From contig NZ_NFKA01000012.1 of assembly GCF_002160145.1 (NCBI RefSeq), positions 37,114 to 101,113 of the forward strand: a stretch of DNA of 64,000 nucleotides, in the 5' to 3' direction. The DNA is from Gemmiger sp. An194 (GTDB lineage: Bacteria > Bacillota > Clostridia > Oscillospirales > Ruminococcaceae). Shown here in pieces: positions 32,005 to 41,041 of this stretch. A program made the position numbers and the translations under genes. A model generated the notes under the pieces. That model did not search any database and had not been told where the DNA came from. It saw only the letters and a list, made by a program, of their open reading frames with translations. Each line of letters opens with the position of its first letter. The first letter of the stretch is position 1.

Positions 32005-33626
32005 GTCTGCAGGATAAGCTGGACCGCCAGGAATACGACGAGGTCTGGAGCCAGTATTGCGGCTTTCTGGACCTGAGCATGGAAGAGTATATGGCCATCC
32101 AGAAGCGGCTGATGGCCGAGCAGATCCAGCTGTGGAGCGGCTGCATGCTGGGTCAGTCCATCCTGAAGGGCAAAAAGCCCGCCACCATCGAGGAATTCCG
32201 CCGCATGGTGCCCCTGACCAGCTACGAGGACTATGCCGATATTTTGCTGCGCAAGAATGCCAGCATGCTGCCGGACAATCCGGTCATCTGGATCCAGACC
32301 ACCTGGGAGGGCGGGCGGCACCCCATCAAGCTGGCCCCTTACACCCGCAGCATGCTGGACACCTTCCGGGACAATGTGGTGGCCTGCCTGATTCTGAGCA
32401 CCAGCCGCAAGAAGGGCAGCTTCAATGTGGACAAGACCGACAAGGTGCTTTACGGCCTGGCTCCGCTGCCCTACGCCACCGGCCTGTTCCCGCTGGCGCT
32501 GAACGAGGCCATCGACATCAAGTTTTTGCCCGCCGTGAAGGATGCGGTGAATATGAGCTTCAGCGAGCGCAACAAGCTGGGCTTCAAGATGGCCATGCAG
32601 CAGGACGTGGAATACTTCTTCGGCCTGGGCAGCGTGGCCTACGCGGTGAGCCAGAGCCTTTCCCAGATGGGCGGCAGGGCGAAGCTGAAGCCCGCCGATC
32701 TGCTCAAGTTCCGGCCGGACATGCTTTTGCGCATCGCCCGGGCCAAGAGCCGCTGCAAAAAGGAGAACCGGCCCTTAAAGCCCAAGGACCTGTTCCATCT
32801 GAAGGGCTTCATGGTGGCGGGCACCGACAACCGCTGCTACAAGGACGATCTGGAGGAGCTGTGGGGTGTGCGGCCCATGGAGCTGTTCGCGGGCACCGAG
32901 CCCTCCATCATCGGCACCGAGACCTGGACCCGCAACGGCATGTATTTCTTCCCGGATACCTGCTTTTATGAATTTTTGCCCATGGCGGACACCATCCGAC
33001 TGATGGATGAGCCGGACTACAACCCCCGCACCTACCTGATGGACGAGGTGGTGCCCGGCGAGGTGTATGAGATCGTGCTCACGGTGCTCAAGGGCGGAGC
33101 CTTCGCCCGCTACCGGGTGGGCGACACCTACCGCTGCGTGGGCCTTTCCAGCCGGGAGGACGGCACCAGAATCCCCCGCTTTGAATACGTGGACCGGGTG
33201 CCTGCCATCATCGACATCGCGGGCTTCACCCGCATCTCGGAGCAGGGCATCCAGAACGTGCTGGATCTGTCCGGCCTGCCGGTGGTGGGCTGGGTGGCCC
33301 TGAAGGAGTACACCGCCGAAAACCGGCCCTACTTCCATCTGTATGTGGAGGTGGAAAAGAGCGAGTTTTTGAACCGGGCGGTGAACACCCAGGTGCTGCG
33401 TGACCTTCTGACCACCTATTTTAAGTACACCGATCAGGACTACCGGGATCTGAAAAAGATCCTGGGCATGGACCCGCTGAAGGTGACCATTCTGCGCAGC
33501 GGCAGCTTTGCCGAATACTGCGCGACCCACGGGCGGCCGCCCCGCCATATGAACCCGGACAACTACGCCATGGAGGCCCTGCTGCAGAATCAGCGCGCCG
33601 GAACCTGGCGGCCGGGTAGGAGGTGA
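32001..33626 (+). CDS. GH3 auxin-responsive-promoter-family acyl-adenylating enzyme
   Basis: 541 residues of the GH3 family, first known from plant amino acid conjugating enzymes and also found in bacteria. Visible parts are the ATP-binding region WIQTTWEGGRHPIKLAPYTRS, the AGTEPSIIGTE segment, VVPGEVYEIVLTVLKGGAFARYRVGDTYRC, and the C-terminal lobe with FTRISEQGIQNVL. These enzymes activate a carboxylic acid as its AMP ester and transfer it to an amine or other acceptor. The acid and acceptor are unknown. Its translational coupling to a membrane methyltransferase-like protein suggests a joint modification of a hydrophobic acid. Confidence 0.8.
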   Translation: MSLQDKLDRQEYDEVWSQYCGFLDLSMEEYMAIQKRLMAEQIQLWSGCMLGQSILKGKKPATIEEFRRMVPLTSYEDYADILLRKNASMLPDNPVIWIQTTWEGGRHPIKLAPYTRSMLDTFRDNVVACLILSTSRKKGSFNVDKTDKVLYGLAPLPYATGLFPLALNEAIDIKFLPAVKDAVNMSFSERNKLGFKMAMQQDVEYFFGLGSVAYAVSQSLSQMGGRAKLKPADLLKFRPDMLLRIARAKSRCKKENRPLKPKDLFHLKGFMVAGTDNRCYKDDLEELWGVRPMELFAGTEPSIIGTETWTRNGMYFFPDTCFYEFLPMADTIRLMDEPDYNPRTYLMDEVVPGEVYEIVLTVLKGGAFARYRVGDTYRCVGLSSREDGTRIPRFEYVDRVPAIIDIAGFTRISEQGIQNVLDLSGLPVVGWVALKEYTAENRPYFHLYVEVEKSEFLNRAVNTQVLRDLLTTYFKYTDQDYRDLKKILGMDPLKVTILRSGSFAEYCATHGRPPRHMNPDNYAMEALLQNQRAGTWRPGRR

Positions 33627-33631
33627 TTCCA

Positions 33632-36160
33632 ATGGACATGTACGGATATATCTCGGCCATTGCCCTGTTTATCTACGCGGCCATCTTTCTGGTGGTGCTG
33701 GCCTCCCGCAAAACGCGGGAGCTGTGGTCCTTTCTGTGGCTGCTGGTGACCATGGTCTGCTGGGCCGGCGGCTCCATGCTCATGCGCTGGCAGGTGGCGC
33801 CCTCCTATCAGGTGTGGTACCATGTGTCCATTGCCGGGCTGCTGCTCATGGCCTGTGCCTACTACCGCTTTTTGAGCGATTTTGTGGAACGGTCCGGCGG
33901 CGTGTGGGAGAAAATTTATCTGCTGGTCATGGCGGGCATCATTGCGGTGAACGTGAAGACCGGCTTTTTCCTGGCCGCGCCCCAGCTTCTGGACCGGGGC
34001 GACGAGGTGGTGTTTGAATACACCATCACCTGGCCGGTGCTGCTGTTGTTTGTTGCGGTGGGCTGGGTCATGGCCCACAGCCTGTACCATCTGTGGAGCG
34101 CCTACCGGGAACGGCCTGCCTACCGGGGCCAGTTCAAGCCGGTGACCCAGGGCATTGTGCTCATGTTCGCCGGTCACGCGGCGCTGCTGCTGCCGATGTT
34201 CGCGGGCTTCCCCATCGACATTCTGGCCGGTGTGGGCAACGCGCTTCTGCTGTTTTACGCGCTGGTGAAAAAGCGGCTGTTCAAGCTTCGGCTGCTGGCC
34301 TCCGAGAGCGTGTGCTACATGGTGGGCCTGATGCTCACCTTCATTTTGTTCTATAACCTCAAGCCCTACCTGATGAAGCATCTGGAGGCGCTGGTGCCCG
34401 CCGCGGGCGATTACGAGGTGATCCTGTTCGCGGTGTCGTTCTTTGTGACCGCGGGCATCTTCTCCTGGTTGTGGCGCAAGCTGGTGAACAATGTGTTCGT
34501 GCGGGAGGAGAACCGCCAGAGCGATGCGCTGAACGAATACAGCACCACGGTGGCCCGCCTGCTGAACGTGCAGGACATTCTGGAAAAGACCGTGGAGGTG
34601 ATCCGGGAGGGGGCCAGCGTGGGCGGCGTGTACGTGTGCACCCGCAACGCGGTCACCGGCGATTACGACGCCCGCTACAGCGATCAGCCTCTGAAGGATC
34701 TGTCCTTCTCCATCCGGGCGGACAGCCCGCTGGTGCAGGTGCTGCGCCGCAGCCAGTGCATCGGCTGGCGGCAGTTCGAGACCACCGTGGACTACAAGGC
34801 CATGTGGGACAGCGAGAAAAACCAGCTGCGCTACCTGCGGGTGGCGGGCGGTGTGGCCCTCACCGGCGAGGAGGGCGACATGCCCGGCCTGATCCTGGTG
34901 TCCGAGGGTCAGGGCAAGCACCGGGTCAGCAGCCAGGACATGCAGTGGATGCTTTCGGTGGCTTCGGTGGCATCCATCGCCCTGAAAAATGCCGCCCTCT
35001 ATGAGCAGGCCTACTACGAGGCCCGGGTGGACGATTTGACCGGCCTTTTGAACCGCAAGCACTTTTTACAGGTGCTGGACGAGCAGTTCGAGAGCACCCA
35101 GGAGAGCACCCTGGCCCTGATGATCGTGAACGTGGACGACTTCAAGCTGTACAACCAGCTTTACGGCCAGAAGGAGGGCGACCTGGCCCTGCGCCGCATT
35201 GCGGACATCATCCGCAGCAGTGTGGGCGACAACGGCTTTGTGGCCCGCTACAACGGCAAGGAATTCGCGGTGCTGCTGCCCCGCTACGATGTGCTGGCCA
35301 CCCGCACCCTGGCGGAGTCCATCCGGGATCAGGTGTTCAACATGAACCGCCGCACCGTGGACCACAAGCTGAAGGTGCTGACCCTGAGCATCGGCATCAG
35401 CGCCGCGCCCTTTGACGCGGCCACCAGCCGGGAGCTGATGGACAACGCCGACATGGCGGTGTACCACGTGAAGCACAGCGGCAAAAACGGCATCGAGATC
35501 TTCCAGTCGGTGCTGCGCAAGGCGGATGACGAAGCCGAAAAGGTGGACCACGAGCACATCTACCAGGAATACGAGCAGACGGTGCTGGCCCTGATGGCTG
35601 CCATCGACGCCAAGGACCACTACACCTTCAGCCACTCCCACAACGTGGCCTACTATGCCACCTCGCTGGCGAAGGCCGCGGGTCTGAATGCGGATATGAT
35701 CGAGATCGTGCGTCAGGCGGCTTTGCTGCACGACATCGGCAAGATCGGCATCCCCGAGACGGTGCTGAACAAGAACGGCAAGCTCACCGAAGAGGAATAT
35801 GAGCAGATGCAGGGCCATGTGGAGGCGGCGGTGGGCATCATCCGCTACCTGCCCGCGCTGGATTACATCATCCCGGCGGTGATCGGCCACCACGAGCGGT
35901 ACGACGGCCGGGGCTACCCCCGGCGCATCGGCGGCGAGGACATCCCGCTGCTGGCGCGCATTCTGTGCATTGCCGATTCCTTCGATGCCATGACCAGCAA
36001 GCGCTGCTACAAGGAGGCCGTGAGCCTGGAGCGGGGCATTCAGATCCTTACCCAGGAGGCGGGCCGCCAGTTTGACCCCAAGCTGGTGCCGATATTCGTG
36101 GCCGAGCTTGAGCGGGGCGGCATCCAGCTGGCGGGCCAGCGCAAGAGCGCGGTCCAGTGA
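33632..36160 (+). CDS. Membrane sensor with GAF, degenerate GGDEF and HD-GYP domains
   Basis: 842 residues. Seven predicted helices fill about residues 1-220 (histidine-kinase N-terminal 7TM type) and another segment lies at about 225-290. A GAF-like domain (about 305-460), a GGDEF domain (about 470-625) and an HD-GYP domain (about 645-830) follow. The cyclase signature is replaced by NGKEF (N541-F545), so diguanylate cyclase activity is unlikely. The HD-GYP domain looks complete, with HD at 700-701 (LLHDIGKIGIP) and HHERYDGRGYP. It is probably a membrane-controlled cyclic-di-GMP phosphodiesterase. The ATG at 33632 follows a near-perfect AGGAGGTGAT site that overlaps the end of the GH3 gene. 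Confidence 0.85.
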   Translation: MDMYGYISAIALFIYAAIFLVVLASRKTRELWSFLWLLVTMVCWAGGSMLMRWQVAPSYQVWYHVSIAGLLLMACAYYRFLSDFVERSGGVWEKIYLLVMAGIIAVNVKTGFFLAAPQLLDRGDEVVFEYTITWPVLLLFVAVGWVMAHSLYHLWSAYRERPAYRGQFKPVTQGIVLMFAGHAALLLPMFAGFPIDILAGVGNALLLFYALVKKRLFKLRLLASESVCYMVGLMLTFILFYNLKPYLMKHLEALVPAAGDYEVILFAVSFFVTAGIFSWLWRKLVNNVFVREENRQSDALNEYSTTVARLLNVQDILEKTVEVIREGASVGGVYVCTRNAVTGDYDARYSDQPLKDLSFSIRADSPLVQVLRRSQCIGWRQFETTVDYKAMWDSEKNQLRYLRVAGGVALTGEEGDMPGLILVSEGQGKHRVSSQDMQWMLSVASVASIALKNAALYEQAYYEARVDDLTGLLNRKHFLQVLDEQFESTQESTLALMIVNVDDFKLYNQLYGQKEGDLALRRIADIIRSSVGDNGFVARYNGKEFAVLLPRYDVLATRTLAESIRDQVFNMNRRTVDHKLKVLTLSIGISAAPFDAATSRELMDNADMAVYHVKHSGKNGIEIFQSVLRKADDEAEKVDHEHIYQEYEQTVLALMAAIDAKDHYTFSHSHNVAYYATSLAKAAGLNADMIEIVRQAALLHDIGKIGIPETVLNKNGKLTEEEYEQMQGHVEAAVGIIRYLPALDYIIPAVIGHHERYDGRGYPRRIGGEDIPLLARILCIADSFDAMTSKRCYKEAVSLERGIQILTQEAGRQFDPKLVPIFVAELERGGIQLAGQRKSAVQ

Positions 36161-36353
36161 TAGGGACCGTCCATTGCCGCTTTGCCCCAAAGCCGCAATA
36201 TTTTGCCAAAAACGGATAACCAGGAGCAAGCGGTGCGCTGCCCTTTTGGGGTAGAATATAAAGGGCAGCACCGCAGGGTTCCGGGCAGCGGAAAGGACCG
36301 GAGCATTCCGAACCGGCCCGCCGCCCGGGGGAACGCCAAAAGGAGGACCCAGC

Positions 36354-37190
36354 ATGGACAATATGACCTTTGAACAGGCCGAGCAGCTGCTCACCCCCGC
36401 TCAGAAGGACCGGATCGCCCGGTGCCTGTGGGAGGAGCTGCATCTGCCCCAGGGGCTGAATGAGGTGGAAAAGGCCTTTGCCTTCGGCCTCTATACCTTT
36501 GTGCAATACGAGGATAAAGGTGCGCTGCGCCAGTATTTCCTTTCCGAAGAGGGAAAGGCCGAGCCGGAGCAGCCCGCACCGGCCCCCGCGCCGCAGCCCA
36601 GGCCGGAGCCCGCGCCTCAGCCGGAACCGGCCCCGAAGCCCCAGCCCGAGCCGGAGCATGCGCCCGCCCCGGAGCTGCCCCGGACCCGCCCGGATGCGTG
36701 TGCGGAAAACCTGGTTTTGTTGGAAAACAAACATACTGAACCGGTAGGAATAAACTATACTGAAGCCGTACCCAAAACAACCGCCCCTGCCGCCGAGCCG
36801 CCCAAGGCCGCGCCGGCAGTGGGCGCAGCCAAAGGAGGAAGGCCCATGTATCCCTACATTAAAAATATTCTCCACGAGCAGACCCAGGATCTGGCAGCGC
36901 TGGTGAGCGTGCAGCCGGGCCAGATCGTCAGCCGCACCCTGGCCCAGAACCCGGCGGTGAGCCTGACCCTGTTCGCCTTTGATGAGGGCGAGGAGATCAG
37001 CACCCATTCCTCCGAGGGCGATGCCATGGTGCAGGTGCTGGAGGGCGAGGGCCTGTTCACGGTGGACGGTGTTGAGCATACCGTCGCGGCCGGTCAGGTG
37101 CTGGTGATGCCCGCGGGCAAGCCCCATGCGGTGTACGCGCCCCGCAGCTTCAAGATGCTGCTCACCGTGGTGTTCCCCCGCAAGGACTGA
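36354..37190 (+). CDS. Cupin protein with N-terminal helical domain and Pro-rich linker
   Basis: 278 residues. Residues 1-70 form a helical domain of unknown family (MDNMTFEQAEQLLTPAQKDR). A ~60-residue linker rich in Pro, Glu and Ala follows (PAPQPRPEPAPQPEPAPK). The C-terminal ~115 residues form a small cupin barrel (EEISTHSSEGDAMVQVLEGEG and MPAGKPHAVYAP) with likely metal-binding histidine and glutamate. An internal ATG at 36846 with AAAGGAGGAAGG upstream would give a free 114-residue cupin, the usual size for this family, so two products may be made. It precedes the pyruvate formate-lyase genes by 130 bp. Function is unknown. Confidence 0.75.
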   Translation: MDNMTFEQAEQLLTPAQKDRIARCLWEELHLPQGLNEVEKAFAFGLYTFVQYEDKGALRQYFLSEEGKAEPEQPAPAPAPQPRPEPAPQPEPAPKPQPEPEHAPAPELPRTRPDACAENLVLLENKHTEPVGINYTEAVPKTTAPAAEPPKAAPAVGAAKGGRPMYPYIKNILHEQTQDLAALVSVQPGQIVSRTLAQNPAVSLTLFAFDEGEEISTHSSEGDAMVQVLEGEGLFTVDGVEHTVAAGQVLVMPAGKPHAVYAPRSFKMLLTVVFPRKD

Positions 37191-37323
37191 GAGCGGCGGC
37201 CACAAAAATTTGTTTTACCGCGGCCCGGTGCGGGAGGGAGAGAGCCCGTACCCGCCGCGATAACGCCCAGCGATGGGCGAACCGATATTTATTTACCATC
37301 CAAATACAGGAGGGCACAGGCCA

Positions 37324-39396
37324 ATGAGACAGGAATGGAAGGATTTTACCCCCGGCGTCTGGCAGAATGAGATCAACGTGCGGGACTTCATCCAGAAAAA
37401 CTACACCCCCTACGAGGGCGACGAAAGCTTCTTGCAGGGTCCCACCAAGGAGACCGGCGAGCTGTGGGCTCAGGTCATGGACCTGACCGCCAAGGAGCGT
37501 GAGGCAGGCGGCGTGCTGGACATGGACACCCGCGTCATCTCCACCATCACCTCCCATGGTCCCGGCTATCTGGACCAGAGCAAAGAGAAGATCGTGGGCT
37601 TCCAGACCGATAAGCCCTTCAAGCGTTCTCTGCAGCCCAACGGCGGCATCCGCATGGCCATGAAGGCCTGCGAGGACAACGGCTACCATGTGGACCCGGA
37701 AGTGGTGGAGATCTACACCAAATACCGCAAGACCCACAACGAGGGCGTGTTCGACGCCTACACCCCCGAGATGCGCGCCTGCCGCTCCAGCCACATCATC
37801 ACCGGCCTGCCCGATGCCTACGGCCGCGGCCGCATCATCGGCGACTACCGCCGCGTGGCCCTGTACGGTGTGGACCGTCTGATCGAGGACAAGCAGAACC
37901 AGAAGGATTCCACCCGCGTGATCATGTATTCCGACGTGATCCGTGAGCGCGAGGAGCTGAGCGAGCAGATCAAGGCCCTGAAGGAGCTGAAGGAGCTGGG
38001 CAAGATCTACGGCTTCGACATCTCCCAGCCCGCCAAGAACACCCAGGAGGCCATCCAGTGGCTGTACTTCGGCTACCTGGCCGCGGTGAAGGAGCAGAAC
38101 GGCGCCGCCATGAGCCTGGGCCGCACCAGCACCTTCCTGGACATCTACGCCCAGCGCGACCTGGCCGACGGCACCTTCACCGAGAGCGAAATCCAGGAGA
38201 TGGTGGACCACTTCATCATGAAGCTGCGCCTGGTCAAGTTCGCCCGTACCCCCGAGTACAACGCCCTGTTCAGCGGCGACCCCACCTGGGTCACCGAGTC
38301 CATCGGCGGCGTGGGCATCGACGGCCGGCCCCTGGTCACCAAGATGAGCTTCCGTTACCTGCACACGCTGGAGAACCTGGGCACCGCTCCCGAACCCAAC
38401 ATGACCGTGCTCTGGTCCACCCGTCTGCCCCTGGCCTTCAAGCGCTACTGCGCCAAGATGAGCATCGCCACCAGCTCCATCCAGTATGAGAACGACGACC
38501 TGATGCGCGTGACCCACGGCGACGACTACGCCATCGCCTGCTGCGTGTCCAGCATGCGTGTGGGCAAGGAGATGCAGTTCTTCGGCGCCCGCGCCAACCT
38601 GGCCAAGTGCCTGCTGTACGCCATCAACGGCGGCGTGGACGAGATCAGCAAGAAGCAGGTTGGCCCCCGCTTCCGCCCCATTGAGGACGAGTACCTGAAC
38701 TACGAGGACGTGATGCAGCGCTTCGACGACATGATGCAGTGGCTGGCCCGGGTGTACGTGAACGCCCTGAACATCATCCACTACATGCACGACAAGTACT
38801 GCTACGAGCGCATCCAGATGGCCCTGCACGACAAGGAGGTCACCCGCTGGTTCGCCACCGGCATCGCGGGCCTGTCCGTTGTGGCCGACTCCCTGAGTGC
38901 CATCAAGTACGCCAAGGTAAAGACCATCCGGGACGAGAACGGCATCGTGGTGGACTACGCGGTGGAGGGCGACTTCCCCAAGTACGGCAACGACGACGAC
39001 CGCGTGGACCAGATCGCCCACGACATCGTGCACCGCTTCATGCAGCACATCAAGTCCAACCACACCTACCGCGGCGGCAAGCCCACCACCTCCATCCTGA
39101 CCATCACCTCCAACGTGGTGTACGGCAAGAACACCGGCTCCACCCCGGACGGCCGTAAGGGCGGCGAGCCCTTCGCCCCCGGCGCCAACCCCATGCACCA
39201 TCGCGACAGCCACGGTGCGGTGGCGTCCCTGAGCTCGGTGGCAAAGCTGCCCTTCAAGGATGCCCAGGACGGCATCTCCAACACCTTCTCCATCATCCCC
39301 GGCGCGCTGGGCAAGGAGGATCAGGTGTTCTTCGGCGAGATCGAGCTGGACATGCCCCACGACTGCGCCTGCTGCGAGCCGAATGCCGAACTGTAA
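37324..39396 (+). CDS. pflB: Pyruvate formate-lyase catalytic subunit lacking the glycyl-radical domain
   Basis: 690 residues matching the barrel of PFL, which converts pyruvate and CoA to acetyl-CoA and formate. The active-site pair is C406-C407 ([12 protein letters not shown], equivalent to C418-C419 of E. coli). Other matches are [15 protein letters not shown] and [18 protein letters not shown]. Conventional PFLs run to about 750-760 residues and end with the radical glycine in RVSGYAV. Here the chain leaves the family after [13 protein letters not shown], ends with a short Cys-containing tail ([10 protein letters not shown]), and the radical domain is the next gene. The ATG at 37324 follows AGGAGG. 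The gap to the next gene has its own ribosome site, so this is a true split, not a frameshift. Confidence 0.93.
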   Translation: MRQEWKDFTPGVWQNEINVRDFIQKNYTPYEGDESFLQGPTKETGELWAQVMDLTAKEREAGGVLDMDTRVISTITSHGPGYLDQSKEKIVGFQTDKPFKRSLQPNGGIRMAMKACEDNGYHVDPEVVEIYTKYRKTHNEGVFDAYTPEMRACRSSHIITGLPDAYGRGRIIGDYRRVALYGVDRLIEDKQNQKDSTRVIMYSDVIREREELSEQIKALKELKELGKIYGFDISQPAKNTQEAIQWLYFGYLAAVKEQNGAAMSLGRTSTFLDIYAQRDLADGTFTESEIQEMVDHFIMKLRLVKFARTPEYNALFSGDPTWVTESIGGVGIDGRPLVTKMSFRYLHTLENLGTAPEPNMTVLWSTRLPLAFKRYCAKMSIATSSIQYENDDLMRVTHGDDYAIACCVSSMRVGKEMQFFGARANLAKCLLYAINGGVDEISKKQVGPRFRPIEDEYLNYEDVMQRFDDMMQWLARVYVNALNIIHYMHDKYCYERIQMALHDKEVTRWFATGIAGLSVVADSLSAIKYAKVKTIRDENGIVVDYAVEGDFPKYGNDDDRVDQIAHDIVHRFMQHIKSNHTYRGGKPTTSILTITSNVVYGKNTGSTPDGRKGGEPFAPGANPMHHRDSHGAVASLSSVAKLPFKDAQDGISNTFSIIPGALGKEDQVFFGEIELDMPHDCACCEPNAEL

Positions 39397-39436
39397 GCGA
39401 TAACTGCAAACAGGAAAAAAGCAAGCAATCCCCGGC

Positions 39437-39461
39437 GGCGGGGTGCAGCCTGCGCCCCGCC
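39437..39461 (+). promoter_or_regulatory. Intercistronic hairpin between the PFL core and radical-domain genes
   Basis: GGCGGGGTGCA (39437-39447) pairs with TGCGCCCCGCC (39451-39461) around a 3-base loop. No T-run follows directly (CCGTATTTTC), so it may set RNA stability or partial termination between the two subunits. Confidence 0.55.
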
Positions 39462-39502
39462 CCGTATTTTCAATTCCCCAAGTGAAAAGGAGTGTATTCA
39501 CT

Positions 39503-39745
39503 ATGAAGATCAGCGATTCTCAGATCGACAACCTGGTTGGCCTGCTGGACGGCTACGCCGAAAAGGGCGGCCATCACCTGAACGTGAACGTGTTCACCAA
39601 GGAGACCCTGCTGGATGCGCAGGCCCATCCCGAAAAGTACCCCCAGCTGACCGTGCGCGTGTCCGGCTACGCGGTGAACTTCAACAAGCTCACCAAGGAG
39701 CAGCAGGATGAGGTCATCAGCCGTACCTTCCACGAAGGCATGTAA
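39503..39745 (+). CDS. Separate glycyl-radical domain subunit of pyruvate formate-lyase (GrcA/YfiD-like)
   Basis: 80 residues equivalent to the C-terminus of conventional [42 protein letters not shown], and a last segment ending in VISRTF. The radical glycine is G55 in RVSGYAV. In E. coli the same domain exists as a spare part (YfiD/GrcA) that rescues damaged PFL, but there the enzyme also has its own copy. Here the adjacent PFL has none, so this protein should be essential for activity. It follows AAAAGGAG and ends two bases before the activating enzyme gene. Confidence 0.9.
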   Translation: MKISDSQIDNLVGLLDGYAEKGGHHLNVNVFTKETLLDAQAHPEKYPQLTVRVSGYAVNFNKLTKEQQDEVISRTFHEGM

Positions 39746-39746
39746 G

Positions 39747-40520
39747 ATGGAAGCCGAACAAACCGCGCCGCTCACCGGGCGCATCCATTCGGTGGAAAGC
39801 TTCGGCACCGTGGACGGGCCGGGCATCCGGTTCGTGGTGTTCTTTCAGGGCTGCCCCATGCGGTGCGCCTTCTGCCACAACCCGGACACCTGGGCCTTTT
39901 CCGGCGGCCAGATGATGACCGCCGACCAGCTGCTGGACCAGTACGAGAAGAACAAGAGCTTTTATAAGGGCGGCGGCATCACCGCCACCGGCGGCGAACC
40001 GCTGGCCCAGCTGCCCTTTCTCACCGAGCTGTTCCAAAAGGCAAAGCAGCGGGGCGTCCACACCTGCCTGGATACAAGCGGCATCTTTTACACCGACAAG
40101 AAAAAGGACCAGTTCGCGGACCTCTTCGCGGTCACCGACCTGGTGCTGCTGGACTTCAAGCACAGCGACGAGGCGGGCCACAAGGCCCTGACCAGCCAGC
40201 CCCAGGCCCCGGTTCTGGCCTTCGCCGCCGCGCTGGAGGCAGCGGGTGTGCCCATGGTGGCCCGTCATGTGGTAGTGCCCGGCCGCACCGACGGTGAAGA
40301 GCACCTGCACCGGCTGGGCCGGATGCTGGGCGGCTACCGAAACCTGAAGGGTCTGGAGGTGCTGCCCTACCATACCATGGGTGTGAACAAATACAAGGCT
40401 CTGGGCCTTACCTACCCCCTGGAAGGGGTGCCCGCCCTGGAAAAGGCAGCCGCCGCCAACGCCCGGCAGATCCTGCTGGACGAGATCCGCGCCGTGCGCA
40501 CCGGGCAGGCCAAGCCCTGA
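39747..40520 (+). CDS. pflA: Pyruvate formate-lyase activating enzyme (radical SAM)
   Basis: 257 residues. The SAM cluster motif is C36-x3-C40-x2-C43 (QGCPMRCAFCHNPDTW), preceded by SFGTVDGPGIRFVVFFQGC, the classic PFL-AE start, with GGGITATGGEPLAQ further on. It abstracts a hydrogen from the radical glycine, here carried on the small partner encoded immediately upstream. The ATG at 39747 begins 2 bp after the partner's stop with only a weak GAAGG, indicating coupling. A strong terminator closes the operon. Confidence 0.95.
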   Translation: MEAEQTAPLTGRIHSVESFGTVDGPGIRFVVFFQGCPMRCAFCHNPDTWAFSGGQMMTADQLLDQYEKNKSFYKGGGITATGGEPLAQLPFLTELFQKAKQRGVHTCLDTSGIFYTDKKKDQFADLFAVTDLVLLDFKHSDEAGHKALTSQPQAPVLAFAAALEAAGVPMVARHVVVPGRTDGEEHLHRLGRMLGGYRNLKGLEVLPYHTMGVNKYKALGLTYPLEGVPALEKAAAANARQILLDEIRAVRTGQAKP

Positions 40521-40538
40521 CCGTTTCTTCAAAACAGA

Positions 40539-40584
40539 AAAATCCCCCCGAACGGCAGATGTGCCGTTCGGGGGGATTTTTTGT
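40539..40584. terminator. Bidirectional terminator at the host/prophage junction
   Basis: AATCCCCCCGAACGGCA (40541-40557) and its complement (40562-40578) form a 17-bp stem with T-runs on the plus strand and TTCTG on the minus. It separates pflA from the convergent first prophage gene. Confidence 0.92.
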
Positions 40585-40596
40585 TGTGTGATTGAT

Positions 40597-41025
40597 TCAG
40601 GGGCATTGCAGCCGCAGGCCCCGGCGCTGGGTGTAGTATTCCAGTGCGTCCCGCACCGTTTTTTCCGGCCAGCCGGTGGCCTCCGCCAGCTGCCAGGGCT
40701 CGGTGTAGCCGTCCGCCACCAGCGCCTGCAATTCCGAAAAGGGCAGGTAGTGCTCGTAGTGCCAGCGGTTGGCCCGGTCCTCGTGCTGGGCCACCAGCTC
40801 GAAGGGGCTGTGCACCGCGTGGGTGGCCCCGGTGGCGCAGTGGCCCACCTCATGGGCCAGCGCGGCAGCGTAGTCCGCCATGGTCTCGAACTGGTCAAAG
40901 TCCAGAAAAATGCCGTAGCGGCCGTCCATTTCCAGGGTGGCGGCGTCTGCAAAGCCGATGGAATAGGGAATCAGCGCCACGCCCAGTTGGCGCGCGTCCT
41001 GATAAATCGTTGCCAATGATACCAT
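40597..41025 (-). CDS. ImmA/IrrE family metallopeptidase
   Basis: 142 residues with the zinc-protease motif HEVGH at 58-62 and a later glutamate-rich helix (HEDRANRWHYEHYLP). In ICEBs1 and many prophages ImmA cleaves the XRE repressor encoded next to it to allow induction. It starts 17 bp after the repressor stop with GGGAGG, in the same operon. The C-terminal ~50 residues (LVADGYTEPWQLAEATGWPE) look like a small helical DNA-binding or substrate-recognition domain. Confidence 0.85.
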   Translation of the reverse strand: MVSLATIYQDARQLGVALIPYSIGFADAATLEMDGRYGIFLDFDQFETMADYAAALAHEVGHCATGATHAVHSPFELVAQHEDRANRWHYEHYLPFSELQALVADGYTEPWQLAEATGWPEKTVRDALEYYTQRRGLRLQCP

Positions 41026-41041
41026 GCGGCCCTCCCGGCGG

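Noticed and set aside
37162..39501. Minus-strand open frame of 779 codons opposite pflB
   Set aside because: Same shadow pattern; pflB on the plus strand is unequivocal.
39397..39502. Frameshift or sequencing error separating one normal pyruvate formate-lyase gene
   Set aside because: The gap is 105 bp with its own ribosome site and hairpin, the core has an added tail, and the small protein has its own N-terminus, so a simple frameshift cannot explain it.
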